The notes beneath the pieces were generated by a model. That model had not been told where the DNA came from, searched no databases, and saw only the letters and a list, made by a program, of their open reading frames with translations. From contig NZ_CAKZGO010000042.1 in NCBI RefSeq assembly GCF_936916975.1, positions 62,001-126,000 on the forward strand: 64,000 nt of DNA, given 5' to 3'. The DNA is from an uncultured Dongia sp. Its GTDB lineage: Bacteria > Pseudomonadota > Alphaproteobacteria > Dongiales > Dongiaceae. Numbering within the stretch: position 1 is the first letter of the stretch; each line of letters starts with the position of its first letter. This document shows positions 45,551 to 54,122 of this stretch, piece by piece. The translations under genes were made by a program, and so were the position numbers.

Positions 45551-47122
45551 TCATTGCTGGATGAGTGATCGTAGCCGAGCACGCCAAATTCCTTGAACGT
45601 ATCTCCGCAAAACACGCATTGATCCACCTGGCCAAACCCTGGCCACAGCATTCAGCTCTTCCTGATCAAGAGGCGAGGCCCATCGCGCGTCCCATCCGAG
45701 ATCGGCGACCAGTCTTTGAAGCAGATGAAGAGCCAGGATCGGAAGGTCGTCTGCCGTCGGTGGCGGAAACCTAAAGACCCGGAAACGATCCCTGAGTGGT
45801 CGCGGAATTTGACCCACGGAGTTGGTGGTCGCGATCCAGATAACGCGCGATAGATTCACGGGCGCCTCCAAATAGGCATCTACCCATGTTCCCGCCGTCT
45901 CAGGCTCCAGCATCCCACGCAATGCGTCGAAGAGAGATCCGTTGTGGGTGTTTGTCGACGCTCGTTCCAGTTCGTCCAAAATGAGTCCCGGTGAGGCTGT
46001 CTTGTGCTGACGGATTAGGCTCAAGGGGAATGCTGGAGTGCCTGAGGCCCACCTGCGAGACGTGCCTGCAAACGCCGCATCGGCGACTCCTCCACAAGGA
46101 AATGCCACGGCCGTGACGTTCAGCATCTCAAGCAAACGGGCGGCATAGTAAGATTTGCCAGCGCCTGGCGGGCCGACGAACAAGAGTGGTGGTAGCCGTA
46201 CATGCGTGCGGCCCACGAGTTCTGATAGGATCGCGCTCGTGATATGAACTGCGTGAGGGAGCTCGGTGTTTAAGGTTCGAGCAACTGCGCTGAGGTCTGG
46301 TGTGGTGACCAGTGGGAGCGGTTGGCTTACCAAATCACCGAACTCTCGCAACACCTTCTTGCCTTCGCCGATGTCGTGATTACCCACTTGAGTAAGCACG
46401 ACGACAGAGTCTCGTGAGGGAATGTCTTCCAGATCGAAGGACTCGGGCAATTTCCCGCGCATGGCCAGCAGATCTGCACCGAATGTGTCGGCCTTCTTTT
46501 CCTTGGAAGCCAGAACATAGGTGACATGCTCTGAGATCATTCGTTCGGTCAGTAGGCCGCCTAACGTCGACGCCCGACGAGCGGGCGAGAGCCATACTTG
46601 TGGCCAAGGGTCAGGATGTGTTGCTGCGACGAGCAGCCACCCCAAGGCGGCCCGTGCGTATTGCAGGCGTTCATCGCCAGGAGTGTGGTCGGCGTCGGCC
46701 ATGGCGGCTGCGTGCCCTGCCACAGCATACATGGACGGGCGGTGGGCTTGATTTGCTGCGTATAGATCACAGCGGTTAGCCGCTTGCTTAAGCACCCCGG
46801 CAATCTTCGTTGGTGGTTGAGAGAACTCTCGAAGGACGTTGGCACAATTTAGGCACTGTTCGACGGAAGGTGCCATGGTGAGGCGCTGAATTGCTTGGCG
46901 CTTTTCTTGATCGAGCCGTGTTTCCTTGGCGACACGAAGCAGTAGGCGCTCGGCGAACGCATGAGCGTCTTCCTCCCAGGAACCTCCACAAAAGGATTGG
47001 CCTCGGAGCAACTCGCCGACCGACGGCAGATGGATGCCTGCCCTTGCAGCGGCGTCTCGCCGACTGAAGGCCTTTGCTCGCCGCGATCTCGCGCGGACCT
47101 CTGCTTCGTCAGGCGTCTTCAT
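45551..47122 (-). CDS. AAA+ ATPase of unknown role
   Basis: A 523-residue protein. The N-terminal about 280 residues are helical and unassigned, starting with a possible helix-turn-helix (FSRRDAAARAGIHLPSVGELL). The AAA+ domain follows, with Walker A VGPPGAGKS at about 317-324, Walker B LILDELERA, sensor 1 VIWIATTNS and an arginine-finger region PRPLRDRFRVFRF, similar to the ATPase of Lon-like and MoxR-like proteins. No protease domain is present. ATG 47122 overlaps the stop of the preceding small gene, so they form one unit. Its genomic setting suggests a defence or mobile-element function. Confidence 0.75.
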   Translation of the reverse strand: MKTPDEAEVRARSRRAKAFSRRDAAARAGIHLPSVGELLRGQSFCGGSWEEDAHAFAERLLLRVAKETRLDQEKRQAIQRLTMAPSVEQCLNCANVLREFSQPPTKIAGVLKQAANRCDLYAANQAHRPSMYAVAGHAAAMADADHTPGDERLQYARAALGWLLVAATHPDPWPQVWLSPARRASTLGGLLTERMISEHVTYVLASKEKKADTFGADLLAMRGKLPESFDLEDIPSRDSVVVLTQVGNHDIGEGKKVLREFGDLVSQPLPLVTTPDLSAVARTLNTELPHAVHITSAILSELVGRTHVRLPPLLFVGPPGAGKSYYAARLLEMLNVTAVAFPCGGVADAAFAGTSRRWASGTPAFPLSLIRQHKTASPGLILDELERASTNTHNGSLFDALRGMLEPETAGTWVDAYLEAPVNLSRVIWIATTNSVGQIPRPLRDRFRVFRFPPPTADDLPILALHLLQRLVADLGWDARWASPLDQEELNAVARVWPGGSMRVLRRYVQGIWRARLRSLIQQ

Positions 47123-47445
47123 GACTTCACCACAACTTCATCGATGGCGTCGCCAAGTCGATACCACCTAGTGAAGGTCCTGGCCCAGCGGCCCCGCTGG
47201 CTGAGCGCCCAGACCTGGGAAGTATGAACGTATTGGTCGCCCAAAATCGGATGACCCGCGGCATATCCGGCCAACCCTTTCTCGTATCTGTTTTCGAGCT
47301 GCCAGAGGTCTAAGAAAGGTGCCGTTTCCAGAAGCTGCTTCGTTGGCCCACCGCCGTTGACGATCATCTCCAGATCACGGACGAGGTCCCGAAGCTGGAG
47401 GAGTTGAAGGCGTGCTTGATCCATCGTCATAATGGACGTTTCCAT
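47119..47445 (-). CDS. Small WAR-motif protein 1 (DUF6634-like)
   Basis: A 108-residue protein with the C-terminal pattern GHPILGDQYVHTSQVWAL then GRWARTFTRWYRLGDAID. The same pattern occurs in the next gene upstream, so they are paralogues; it resembles DUF6634, recalled from memory and not checked. The ATG at 47445 follows AGGTGA. The stop overlaps the AAA+ start by four bases, suggesting that the products act together. Function unknown. Confidence 0.6.
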   Translation of the reverse strand: METSIMTMDQARLQLLQLRDLVRDLEMIVNGGGPTKQLLETAPFLDLWQLENRYEKGLAGYAAGHPILGDQYVHTSQVWALSQRGRWARTFTRWYRLGDAIDEVVVKS

Positions 47446-47612
47446 GGCTATCACCTGTCGCTGAGTTGCGAGTGCCTATGGCAATTTGGTCGCCACGGCG
47501 TGGTCTCGTCGGATGAAGGTGATGGCGGCCTACTTCAGGCGGCCGCAGCCTTCACCCGCGCAACCTATTCGCTCATGAACAGCGATTCTGACCGGGGGAG
47601 CGTGGATGATCC

Positions 47613-47948
47613 TCATGAAAGCGGTCTCCCTTGGTCGATGCCCTGACCGAGTTGGTACCAGCGGCTGTGAGTGCGTGCCCAACGACGCTCGTAGTTGATG
47701 CACCAGAGCATTGACGTGCTGATCAATCTACCGTCGCCGAGGCGAGGATGATCTTCCACATAGCCAACCAGGCATGGAATCGGCATCACCGACGGCGTCC
47801 AGCGAACGAGTGTTGGAGCTTCGCCGAGGTCCGCTTCCGTCGGCGCTACCCCCGCTGAAATGGCCTTTAGATCGGCCACAACGCGTTCGAGTTCTTGCCA
47901 CGGGTACAGCGGGTATGAAGAGCCGTCAGCGCCAGGGATATGGCCCAT
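47613..47948 (-). CDS. Small WAR-motif protein 2 (DUF6634-like)
   Basis: A 111-residue protein. GYVEDHPRLGDGRLISTSMLW and RRWARTHSRWYQLGQGID, seen in pieces, align with the previous small protein over the last 50 residues; the N-terminal half is divergent. ATG 47948 follows GAGGTGA, a strong ribosome site. It is first of a three-gene unit with protein 1 and the AAA+ ATPase, 167 bases before protein 1. Function unknown. Confidence 0.6.
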   Translation of the reverse strand: MGHIPGADGSSYPLYPWQELERVVADLKAISAGVAPTEADLGEAPTLVRWTPSVMPIPCLVGYVEDHPRLGDGRLISTSMLWCINYERRWARTHSRWYQLGQGIDQGRPLS

Positions 47949-48264
47949 AGGTCACCTCTGCAGAGAGGATTGCGGTCTGACCAGCAAACGCTGGTACGTC
48001 TCAGTGCAGGTGCGGAGGAGTGGTTCAGAGGGGGATTCGGGCCGCCGCCTGCTAAGCGGAGAGGCCTATTCGACACGTGACGGCGCCGGAGAGGCGGACT
48101 GCAAGGATGCTATGCGAGCGTGTCGTCATGAATGGAACATAAGCAGAACATGGGCTGATTGTCAAGCTGAGGATGATGTCTTCGCAATGCCGATATTTTC
48201 GGGTGACAACAAACCAGAACATATATAGAACATTCGTCGTTGTTTTGGCGGCACAACGGAGGCG
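47949..48264. other. Divergent promoter region
   Basis: A 316-base spacer between the AAA+ unit (minus) and the helicase gene (plus). Composition becomes AT-rich at 48190-48240. No clear repeat, RNA or further gene was seen. It should hold promoters for both units. Confidence 0.4.
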
Positions 48265-50319
48265 ATGATGGAACCGAGCTATCTGACGAGCCTCAATTCC
48301 AACCAGCGAAAGGCCGTTATCCACGGTCATGATTGCGACAAGATGAGGGCCGGGCCAGTTCTAATTATCGCCGGAGCAGGGTCTGGGAAAACGAAGACCT
48401 TATCGCACCGCGTGGCGCACCTGGTTGTCAACGGCGTCGATCCACAGCGCATCTTATTGCTCACCTTCACACGACGCGCTGCGCAGGAGTTGATCAATCG
48501 CGCCCAGGCGATCACGGCGGCCGTCACAAAAGTCCAGTCGGCGTTTCCGTGGGCGGGGACGTTCCACGCTATCGGCGCCAAGGTCCTTCGGGAATATGCA
48601 GATCAAGTTGGTCTCGATCGCCACTTCACTATCTTGGATCGAGAAGACGCTGCCGACTTGCTCGACCTCGTGCGCCATGATCTCGACATGCATCTGGCCA
48701 CCAAGAGGTTTCCGCAGAAGGGAACGTGCCTTGCGATTTACAGCCGGACGGTGAACAGCGGACTACGACTGGATGAGGTGCTCGAAGAGTCCTTCCCTTG
48801 GTGTCTGCAATGGGTCGACGATCTTCAGGCGCTTTTTGCAGCCTACGTCACGGCAAAGCAGCGGCACGCATCTCTCGACTATGATGATCTGCTAACGTAC
48901 TGGGACTTGGCCATGCAGGTGCCGGAGATCGCGGCACATCTATCAAGCCAGTTCGATCACATCCTCGTGGATGAGTACCAAGACACGAACGCACTGCAAG
49001 CAAGCATCCTGCTCAATTTGCGTCCAGGCGGCGAGGGTATGATGGTTGTGGGCGACGACGCACAAAGCATCTATTCTTTCCGTGCAGCGTCCGTTCAGAA
49101 CATCCTGGGTTTCCCTGCACAATTCTCGCCGTCGGCAGAAGTTCTCACACTGGATCGAAACTACAGGAGCACGCAGTCGATTTTGGCTGCGTCCAATGCA
49201 GTGATTTCTGAAGCAAAGGAACGCTACACCAAGGACCTTTGGACGGAGAGGTTATCTCAACAGAAGCCTCTCTTAGTGTCGGTACAAGATGCGGTCGAAC
49301 AAGCAAAGTACGTGGCCGAGAAGATTCTTGAGTTCCGGGAAGCTGGCGATAGCCTGAAGAAACAGGCAGTGCTTTTTCGCGCATCGCATCACAGTGCCGT
49401 CTTGGAGCTTGAGTTGACACGCCATGGCATCCCGTTTGTGAAGTTCGGCGGCCTAAAGTTTCTGGATGCGAAGCACGTAAAAGACATGCTTGGCATCTTG
49501 AAGTTTGCTGAGAATCCCAAGGATCGGATCGCCGCCTTTCGGACCCTACAGTTGCTCCCTGGGATCGGACCAAAGGTCGCGGGCAAGATCTTCGATTTCA
49601 TTGCCGACTATGGAACGCCAATTCAGAGATTGGCAGATTACCGACCGCCTGCAGCGGCGGCAGAGCAATGGACATCATTGCTGGCGTTGCTGAACCACTT
49701 AGTGATCTCCGGCCGCTGGCCTGCGGACATCGAAGCCGTCAGGCATTGGTACACGCCAATTCTTCAAAACGAATTCGATGACGCCGCGCCCCGAATTGCC
49801 GATCTGGTTCAACTTGCTGATATCGCCTGCGGGTATCCCTTTCGGTCAAAATTCTTAAGTGAACTGGCCCTCGATCCGCCGGACGCCACGAGTGATGAAG
49901 CTGGTGATCCATTAAAGGACGAGGACTATCTCTGTTTATCGACAGTGCATTCCGCCAAAGGGAAGGAGTGGAAATCTGTCTTTCTGCTGAATGTCATGGA
50001 CGGTTGCTTCCCGATCGACCTTGGCGCCGGAACGTCGGCTGAGATTGAAGAAGAACGCCGCCTCCTGTACGTGGCCATGACAAGGGCGAAGGACAATCTT
50101 GCCCTAATGCTGCCGCAGCGATGGTACACGTCAGGACAACAGGCGTATGGAGATCGCCACCTCTACGCTGCGCGAACCCGCTTCATCACCGATACGATGT
50201 TGGCACATTTCGAACAGCGCTCCTGGTCTAGCTTCGCAGCAGACGCGCTGACCAGAAGCTCAGTGCTGCCGTCAAAGATGGTCGATGTTGGTGCCCGCAT
50301 GCGTGAAAGGTGGAAGTGA
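48265..50319 (+). CDS. UvrD/Rep/PcrA-type superfamily 1 DNA helicase
   Basis: A 684-residue SF1A helicase. The order of motifs is complete: Q-motif LNSNQRKAV, Walker A IIAGAGSGKTKT (about 34-45), LTFTRRAAQEL, Walker B LVDEYQDTN, VVGDDAQSIYSFR, LDRNYRST, STVHSAKGKEW and LLYVAMTRAKDNLAL. It translocates 3'-5' on single-stranded DNA in relatives. It lacks the RecB-type nuclease. As it is inside the island it is not the housekeeping UvrD. Helicases of this type are partners in Gabija and other defence systems, but no GajA is present. A small gene follows after one base. Confidence 0.88.
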   Translation: MMEPSYLTSLNSNQRKAVIHGHDCDKMRAGPVLIIAGAGSGKTKTLSHRVAHLVVNGVDPQRILLLTFTRRAAQELINRAQAITAAVTKVQSAFPWAGTFHAIGAKVLREYADQVGLDRHFTILDREDAADLLDLVRHDLDMHLATKRFPQKGTCLAIYSRTVNSGLRLDEVLEESFPWCLQWVDDLQALFAAYVTAKQRHASLDYDDLLTYWDLAMQVPEIAAHLSSQFDHILVDEYQDTNALQASILLNLRPGGEGMMVVGDDAQSIYSFRAASVQNILGFPAQFSPSAEVLTLDRNYRSTQSILAASNAVISEAKERYTKDLWTERLSQQKPLLVSVQDAVEQAKYVAEKILEFREAGDSLKKQAVLFRASHHSAVLELELTRHGIPFVKFGGLKFLDAKHVKDMLGILKFAENPKDRIAAFRTLQLLPGIGPKVAGKIFDFIADYGTPIQRLADYRPPAAAAEQWTSLLALLNHLVISGRWPADIEAVRHWYTPILQNEFDDAAPRIADLVQLADIACGYPFRSKFLSELALDPPDATSDEAGDPLKDEDYLCLSTVHSAKGKEWKSVFLLNVMDGCFPIDLGAGTSAEIEEERRLLYVAMTRAKDNLALMLPQRWYTSGQQAYGDRHLYAARTRFITDTMLAHFEQRSWSSFAADALTRSSVLPSKMVDVGARMRERWK

Positions 50320-50320
50320 T

Positions 50321-50587
50321 ATGGCTGACTGTCCGCGACCCTGGATATATGCTGTCGAACTGAGCAACGAGGACCATGGGCTCGCTGAACTTTCACGGCG
50401 TACTCGCCAGCATTTCAAAGATAAGCGCGATGAGCATGAGGTCGTTCTGGAGAATCCGGCCAGGATCGTCGTCAGATTTACCAGCTTCGATGCGGCATCC
50501 AGGTTCTATTTCAGTGAGGGCGGTAGATTTGTGCGTCTGCCGGAAGCGCCAGATGGATCCCCTGACTCACCATTTATACCGCTGTGA
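50321..50587 (+). CDS. Small protein co-transcribed with the helicase
   Basis: An 88-residue protein, MADCPRPWIYAVELSNEDHG at the start and FVRLPEAPDGSPDSPFIPL at the end. It has no recognised domain; the middle ENPARIVVRFTSFDAASRFYF could form a small alpha-beta fold. ATG 50321 follows the helicase stop by one base, implying coupled translation and a related job. Convergent with the HEPN-like gene. Confidence 0.6.
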   Translation: MADCPRPWIYAVELSNEDHGLAELSRRTRQHFKDKRDEHEVVLENPARIVVRFTSFDAASRFYFSEGGRFVRLPEAPDGSPDSPFIPL

Positions 50588-50612
50588 ACCGTTATAGTAA
50601 GCGCATCAACAC

Positions 50613-51560
50613 TCAGTCGTCCTTCTTGGTCGGCACCAATTGCTCGGGCCGCCTGTTTTCGAAAACCGTCGCAAACTCTTCGTCGGTCCAGCAACCGTCG
50701 CCGTAATCAGGGTGGTCGTGGACCATCAGTCCTTTATCGAAGGAGATGGAGAAATACGGCCCTACCAGAGGGCAGGTGGGCAAGTAGAATGTCTTAACAA
50801 AGGGGTTCTGCTCCCAACTTCTTTTTATGAAGACATGGCCGCTCGTTCCGGGAATAAACCATGGTCGGTCGGCAAAGGCGGGAAACTGTTGCTCGATGAT
50901 TTCGCGCATATGAAGTATCGCAGCAAGCGCATCTTCTCGGAGTGTCGCATAGGTGCTTGTGTTAAAGTGAATTGATCGATGGCGAAGAATCTCTAGTGCG
51001 CGAAACGCAGCAGTGGCTTTTGGCAAGAGAACTTGCCAAGCCTCCAGCGTGTTTATTGGAATCTGCCAATTATCAAACGACTTCTTGCGATAGATATCTT
51101 TATACTCCGGCGTCTTCCGATAGAAGTCGCGCAGGTCAAGAATCAGGTGATTCAGAATTCGTTCGCCAAGCGCACATGTGCCAACGAGCGCGGGATAATA
51201 GGAACCTATTACAAACGACTGACGGGCTTGTTCGAAGAGCTGATTGTGGTACGACAAGATCGAAAAAGGTTTGGATCCGATTGCGACAAAATCTTGTACC
51301 TTTCTGTTGAGGCGATCTTCTCCGAACTGCCGTGCAAGTCCAGCTATTACGCGCTCGCGGTTTTTCAGGTGAAGTTGCTTCGCTTCTTCGACCCATCCTT
51401 CGCCAGGTTCATCGAACACATAGGCGCGACTGTCGAAGTCCATGGTATAGCTAAGGTGTCGACGACGACCAAGGTCGACGACCAAAGGCTTCCAGTCGTC
51501 CAGAGGTTTCGTTTGATCAACCTTGTCGATCGTGACACGTTCTGAGGAATCAGTGGACAC
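50613..51560 (-). CDS. Putative HEPN-like protein with RHxxxH motif
   Basis: A 315-residue protein of unknown family. Its central helical region SFVIGSYYPALVGTCALGE, RILNHLILDLRDFY followed by LEILRHRSIHFN resembles HEPN domains, with R193-H-R-S-I-H198 fitting the Rx4-6H ribonuclease motif and a polar second residue. The C-terminal 100 residues are alpha-beta and unassigned. HEPN proteins act in toxin-antitoxin and abortive infection systems. The start is GTG 51560 with a rather distant GAGGA. The assignment is by eye and moderate. Confidence 0.5.
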   Translation of the reverse strand: MSTDSSERVTIDKVDQTKPLDDWKPLVVDLGRRRHLSYTMDFDSRAYVFDEPGEGWVEEAKQLHLKNRERVIAGLARQFGEDRLNRKVQDFVAIGSKPFSILSYHNQLFEQARQSFVIGSYYPALVGTCALGERILNHLILDLRDFYRKTPEYKDIYRKKSFDNWQIPINTLEAWQVLLPKATAAFRALEILRHRSIHFNTSTYATLREDALAAILHMREIIEQQFPAFADRPWFIPGTSGHVFIKRSWEQNPFVKTFYLPTCPLVGPYFSISFDKGLMVHDHPDYGDGCWTDEEFATVFENRRPEQLVPTKKDD

Positions 51561-51725
51561 GTACGCTAGTCATCCTCTGCTTTACGATGCTCAAGTTGAT
51601 AACGTGCCATCACGATAGCTGGCGAGCGACGATCTTGCCTGTTATTGGCGCCGTTACTTCATAGTGAGAGACAACGATCACTGTGCTGATGTTCTTGGGC
51701 TTAGAATTTCGGCAGCGATAAGAGA

Positions 51726-52853
51726 TCAGCCCCCGGCCTTCGAGGAAGTTCCGGTGCTAGGTGTGCCGTTGATCAAGTGGGAGATCGGCGCCAAGAGAAT
51801 GTCTAGGAGATCGAGTGGCAGTTTCACCGCGGCTAGCGCCGGACTATCCTTCGTGACGGTCGCCGAGGTTAGAATGCCATCTTTAACAGTCAGACTAATC
51901 GACGATTTTACGAGCGGCGTGCGGCTCATGTCGAAGACATAGTCCTGAGTGGGGTCCAAGATTAAGGATCTCTCACCATTAATCGAGGCGTGAACCGCGA
52001 ACTTGCAGCTACCGAAATCTGCAGTCGTTGTTGAGTCCATCGTTATTGTAAGAGCGCCTATCTTTGGGACCCTAAAGCGCAAGCCAGGGGCCCAGTGTTT
52101 TGGGTTATCAATAGACGGCCATTTGCTTGGTCGTGCTTGAAATTCTTTATTCTCGTCCAGCACCTCCAACTTCAGGCCGATCTTGATGCTGGGGTTTCGT
52201 ATGTTAATTCCTTCAGAGACGGCGTCGTTAATTGCTTTCGCCATAGCATCCGTTTTGAACGTCACCGTACCGTCTTTAATTTCTTTCATTTGAGCTTCAT
52301 CGAGCGGAAAGGTCCAGTCGACTGAGAAAGGCGGTGGGGGATTGCAGGATATCGCCTTTCCGTTAGCATCAAACAGATCAGTCTCAGCCTGCATTACGGC
52401 TGCGGCCGTCTCTGCAACCTTCTTGAGGATGTCGGCGGATCGATCTGTGGAGATCGCCTTGGCCGACTCTAGCAATCCTTTTGTGTTCGTACCGATGGTG
52501 ATGTCATCATCCGTCGCGTCCTCAGTATGGATTTCGAGGAGGTACATTTGAGAAGGGTCGGCAACTTGCTCAACGCCTGTGAGCTTCAAGGAAAATGTAT
52601 ATGACGCTGGATCGCTTGCCGACTTTTGAGAGCCACTAACATTGAGCTTAATGACACTCTGGGGCAGGTAATACGGGATGCCCTGAACAGGCCGTATCGT
52701 TTCCCGATTGGTCTCCGCCGCCTCACCAGCTACAAGCGATGGTGTCTGGTTTTCAGCGTAGAAGTTGCTGGTCGTGACCATTTGTGAGTTGCAGGCCGCG
52801 AGTGTTGCAAGGCCAGCACCGCAACCCATCCTCACGATCGTCTTCCGTAGCAT
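51726..52853 (-). CDS. Putative outer-envelope lipoprotein
   Basis: About 375 residues with a signal peptide MLRKTIVRMGCGAGLATLAA and a lipobox LAAC ending at Cys21. The rest is beta-rich with motifs such as GIPYYLPQSVIKLNVSG, VDWTFPLDEAQMKEIKDG and APGLRFRVPKIGALTI in pieces; no family recognised. ATG 52853 was chosen because GGAG precedes it and it gives a standard signal; 52865 and 52877 are in frame. It is divergent from a polytopic membrane protein, 137 bases away. Confidence 0.65.
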   Translation of the reverse strand: MLRKTIVRMGCGAGLATLAACNSQMVTTSNFYAENQTPSLVAGEAAETNRETIRPVQGIPYYLPQSVIKLNVSGSQKSASDPASYTFSLKLTGVEQVADPSQMYLLEIHTEDATDDDITIGTNTKGLLESAKAISTDRSADILKKVAETAAAVMQAETDLFDANGKAISCNPPPPFSVDWTFPLDEAQMKEIKDGTVTFKTDAMAKAINDAVSEGINIRNPSIKIGLKLEVLDENKEFQARPSKWPSIDNPKHWAPGLRFRVPKIGALTITMDSTTTADFGSCKFAVHASINGERSLILDPTQDYVFDMSRTPLVKSSISLTVKDGILTSATVTKDSPALAAVKLPLDLLDILLAPISHLINGTPSTGTSSKAGG

Positions 52854-52990
52854 TGCTCTCTCCATGCGACGTGACATTCAATAAAAGTACCAATACAATC
52901 TTTAGATGTTAATGTCCATTCGAGCGCTATTTATACATATGAGGGACGCGGGCGGCTCGAAGCCTGCTACCTATGTTGACGGGGTGACAG

Positions 52991-53734
52991 TTGCTTCAGT
53001 TCGTCTGGGCGTGCGTTGAAAGTCTTGCAGAGCGGCTTGGTTTGGAGGCCGTTGCTGCCTTCTTTGCGACCCTACTCAAGTCCGATCAGATGTCTGTCGC
53101 CCATCTGGCCGCAGATATAGTTCTGCTGACTGTAATTATTACCGCCGTCGAGAAAGCCAGGGACTTTGCCCGTAGGGATATCCGATTGCTGGCTTTCCTC
53201 ACCTTCGAAGGACTGATTGGATTTGGCACCCTTGTCTATGCATGGGTCGATGCAGGTGCCGATCCAGACATCTCGCTTGTAGATCTGGTCCGGCGATCCC
53301 AATCGGTTTTCCTCATTCCATGGGTCTTGGTCTTTGTCCTTTCACCTTTGTTACTGTTGATCGCCGCTTTGCGCGAAAAATACATTGCGTTGGGTGGCAC
53401 AACGGTTCCGTTACGATTGGAGTTGTCCTGCTTCCTGCTCTTCTTCTTGCCGTTGTTCCTGCTGAATATCCGGGTTCGCAGCAGCCTGGCGTCACTTTGG
53501 GAATTGGTAGCGCAATCCACGATCGAAGCACTGGTGCCAACAATGACCCTGTTGCTGTGGGTTGCCCATCGCAGACGCGGCCATGAACGTAGATTGATCA
53601 CAAAAAGCCCTCGGTGGGGCTTTCGGTCCGGCCCAAAGTCTTACTGGGCCGCGCCTCACGAAATGACTGAAGTTCAATATCGGTATGTCCGAAGAAGGCT
53701 TAAGGAATGGACGAAGCGCTCGCTCGGAAAGTAA
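52991..53734 (+). CDS. Polytopic membrane protein of unknown function
   Basis: A 247-residue protein with about five hydrophobic segments (for example HLAADIVLLTVIITAV, LIPWVLVFVLSPLLLLIA, LSCFLLFFLPLFLLNI) and a basic cytoplasmic tail ending KEWTKRSLGK. No domain recognised. The start is TTG 52991 behind GGGGTGA. It may pair with the divergent lipoprotein, which is inference from position only. Confidence 0.6.
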   Translation: MLQFVWACVESLAERLGLEAVAAFFATLLKSDQMSVAHLAADIVLLTVIITAVEKARDFARRDIRLLAFLTFEGLIGFGTLVYAWVDAGADPDISLVDLVRRSQSVFLIPWVLVFVLSPLLLLIAALREKYIALGGTTVPLRLELSCFLLFFLPLFLLNIRVRSSLASLWELVAQSTIEALVPTMTLLLWVAHRRRGHERRLITKSPRWGFRSGPKSYWAAPHEMTEVQYRYVRRRLKEWTKRSLGK

Positions 53735-54122
53735 CTCAGCGACCATCTTTGGCCATATCCATCGAGCCAAGTTCCTCTAGCTGCAATTCTGTACTTGCGG
53801 CCCAATCTCGCTAGCTACGCGTCGATACATGAAGTTTCTAGCGGCATCTCGGGCGCGTCCTGCGGGGCGGCCGAAGTCGAGGAACTTCCAGAGAGACCCG
53901 CGATAATCAAGCGTGGCATTCACCACAAGCGCCCGGTAGCCTCGTCAAAACCCTAACGCATTGTGTTACTGGAGAAATTTCAAACAAAGCTGCATATTTG
54001 GCGCCGATATCGTTTTCGGATAGCAATGGTTTCCGTTTCTATCTGAAAACGATATCGGCGGTTATTTGACTGAGCCGCTTCGTCGTTGATAAGAGCGCTT
54101 ATCGCTTTGAGGATTTGCAGAC
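53735..54122. other. Intergenic region with a long inverted repeat
   Basis: A 388-base spacer. Apart from the 59-base inverted repeat at 54002-54060 and a GATAAG-AGCG-CTTATC palindrome at 54088-54103, just before the next gene, nothing is recognised. The smaller palindrome is a candidate operator for the gene at 54123. Confidence 0.5.
54002..54060. repeat. 22-bp-arm inverted repeat
   Basis: The arms at 54002-54023 and 54039-54060 are complementary with one mismatch in 22 (G against A), around a 15-base loop. The arms carry CGCCGATATCGTTTTC. It follows the membrane-protein gene by 267 bases and precedes the nuclease-like gene by 62. The right arm is not followed by a run of T, so it is not a standard terminator in the plus direction. 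It may be a structured RNA, a protein binding site or a small mobile palindrome. Confidence 0.75.

Noticed and set aside
48052-48330. A 92-codon minus-strand ORF in the spacer before the helicase
   Set aside because: It overlaps the helicase start antisense, has no ribosome site and no family resemblance.
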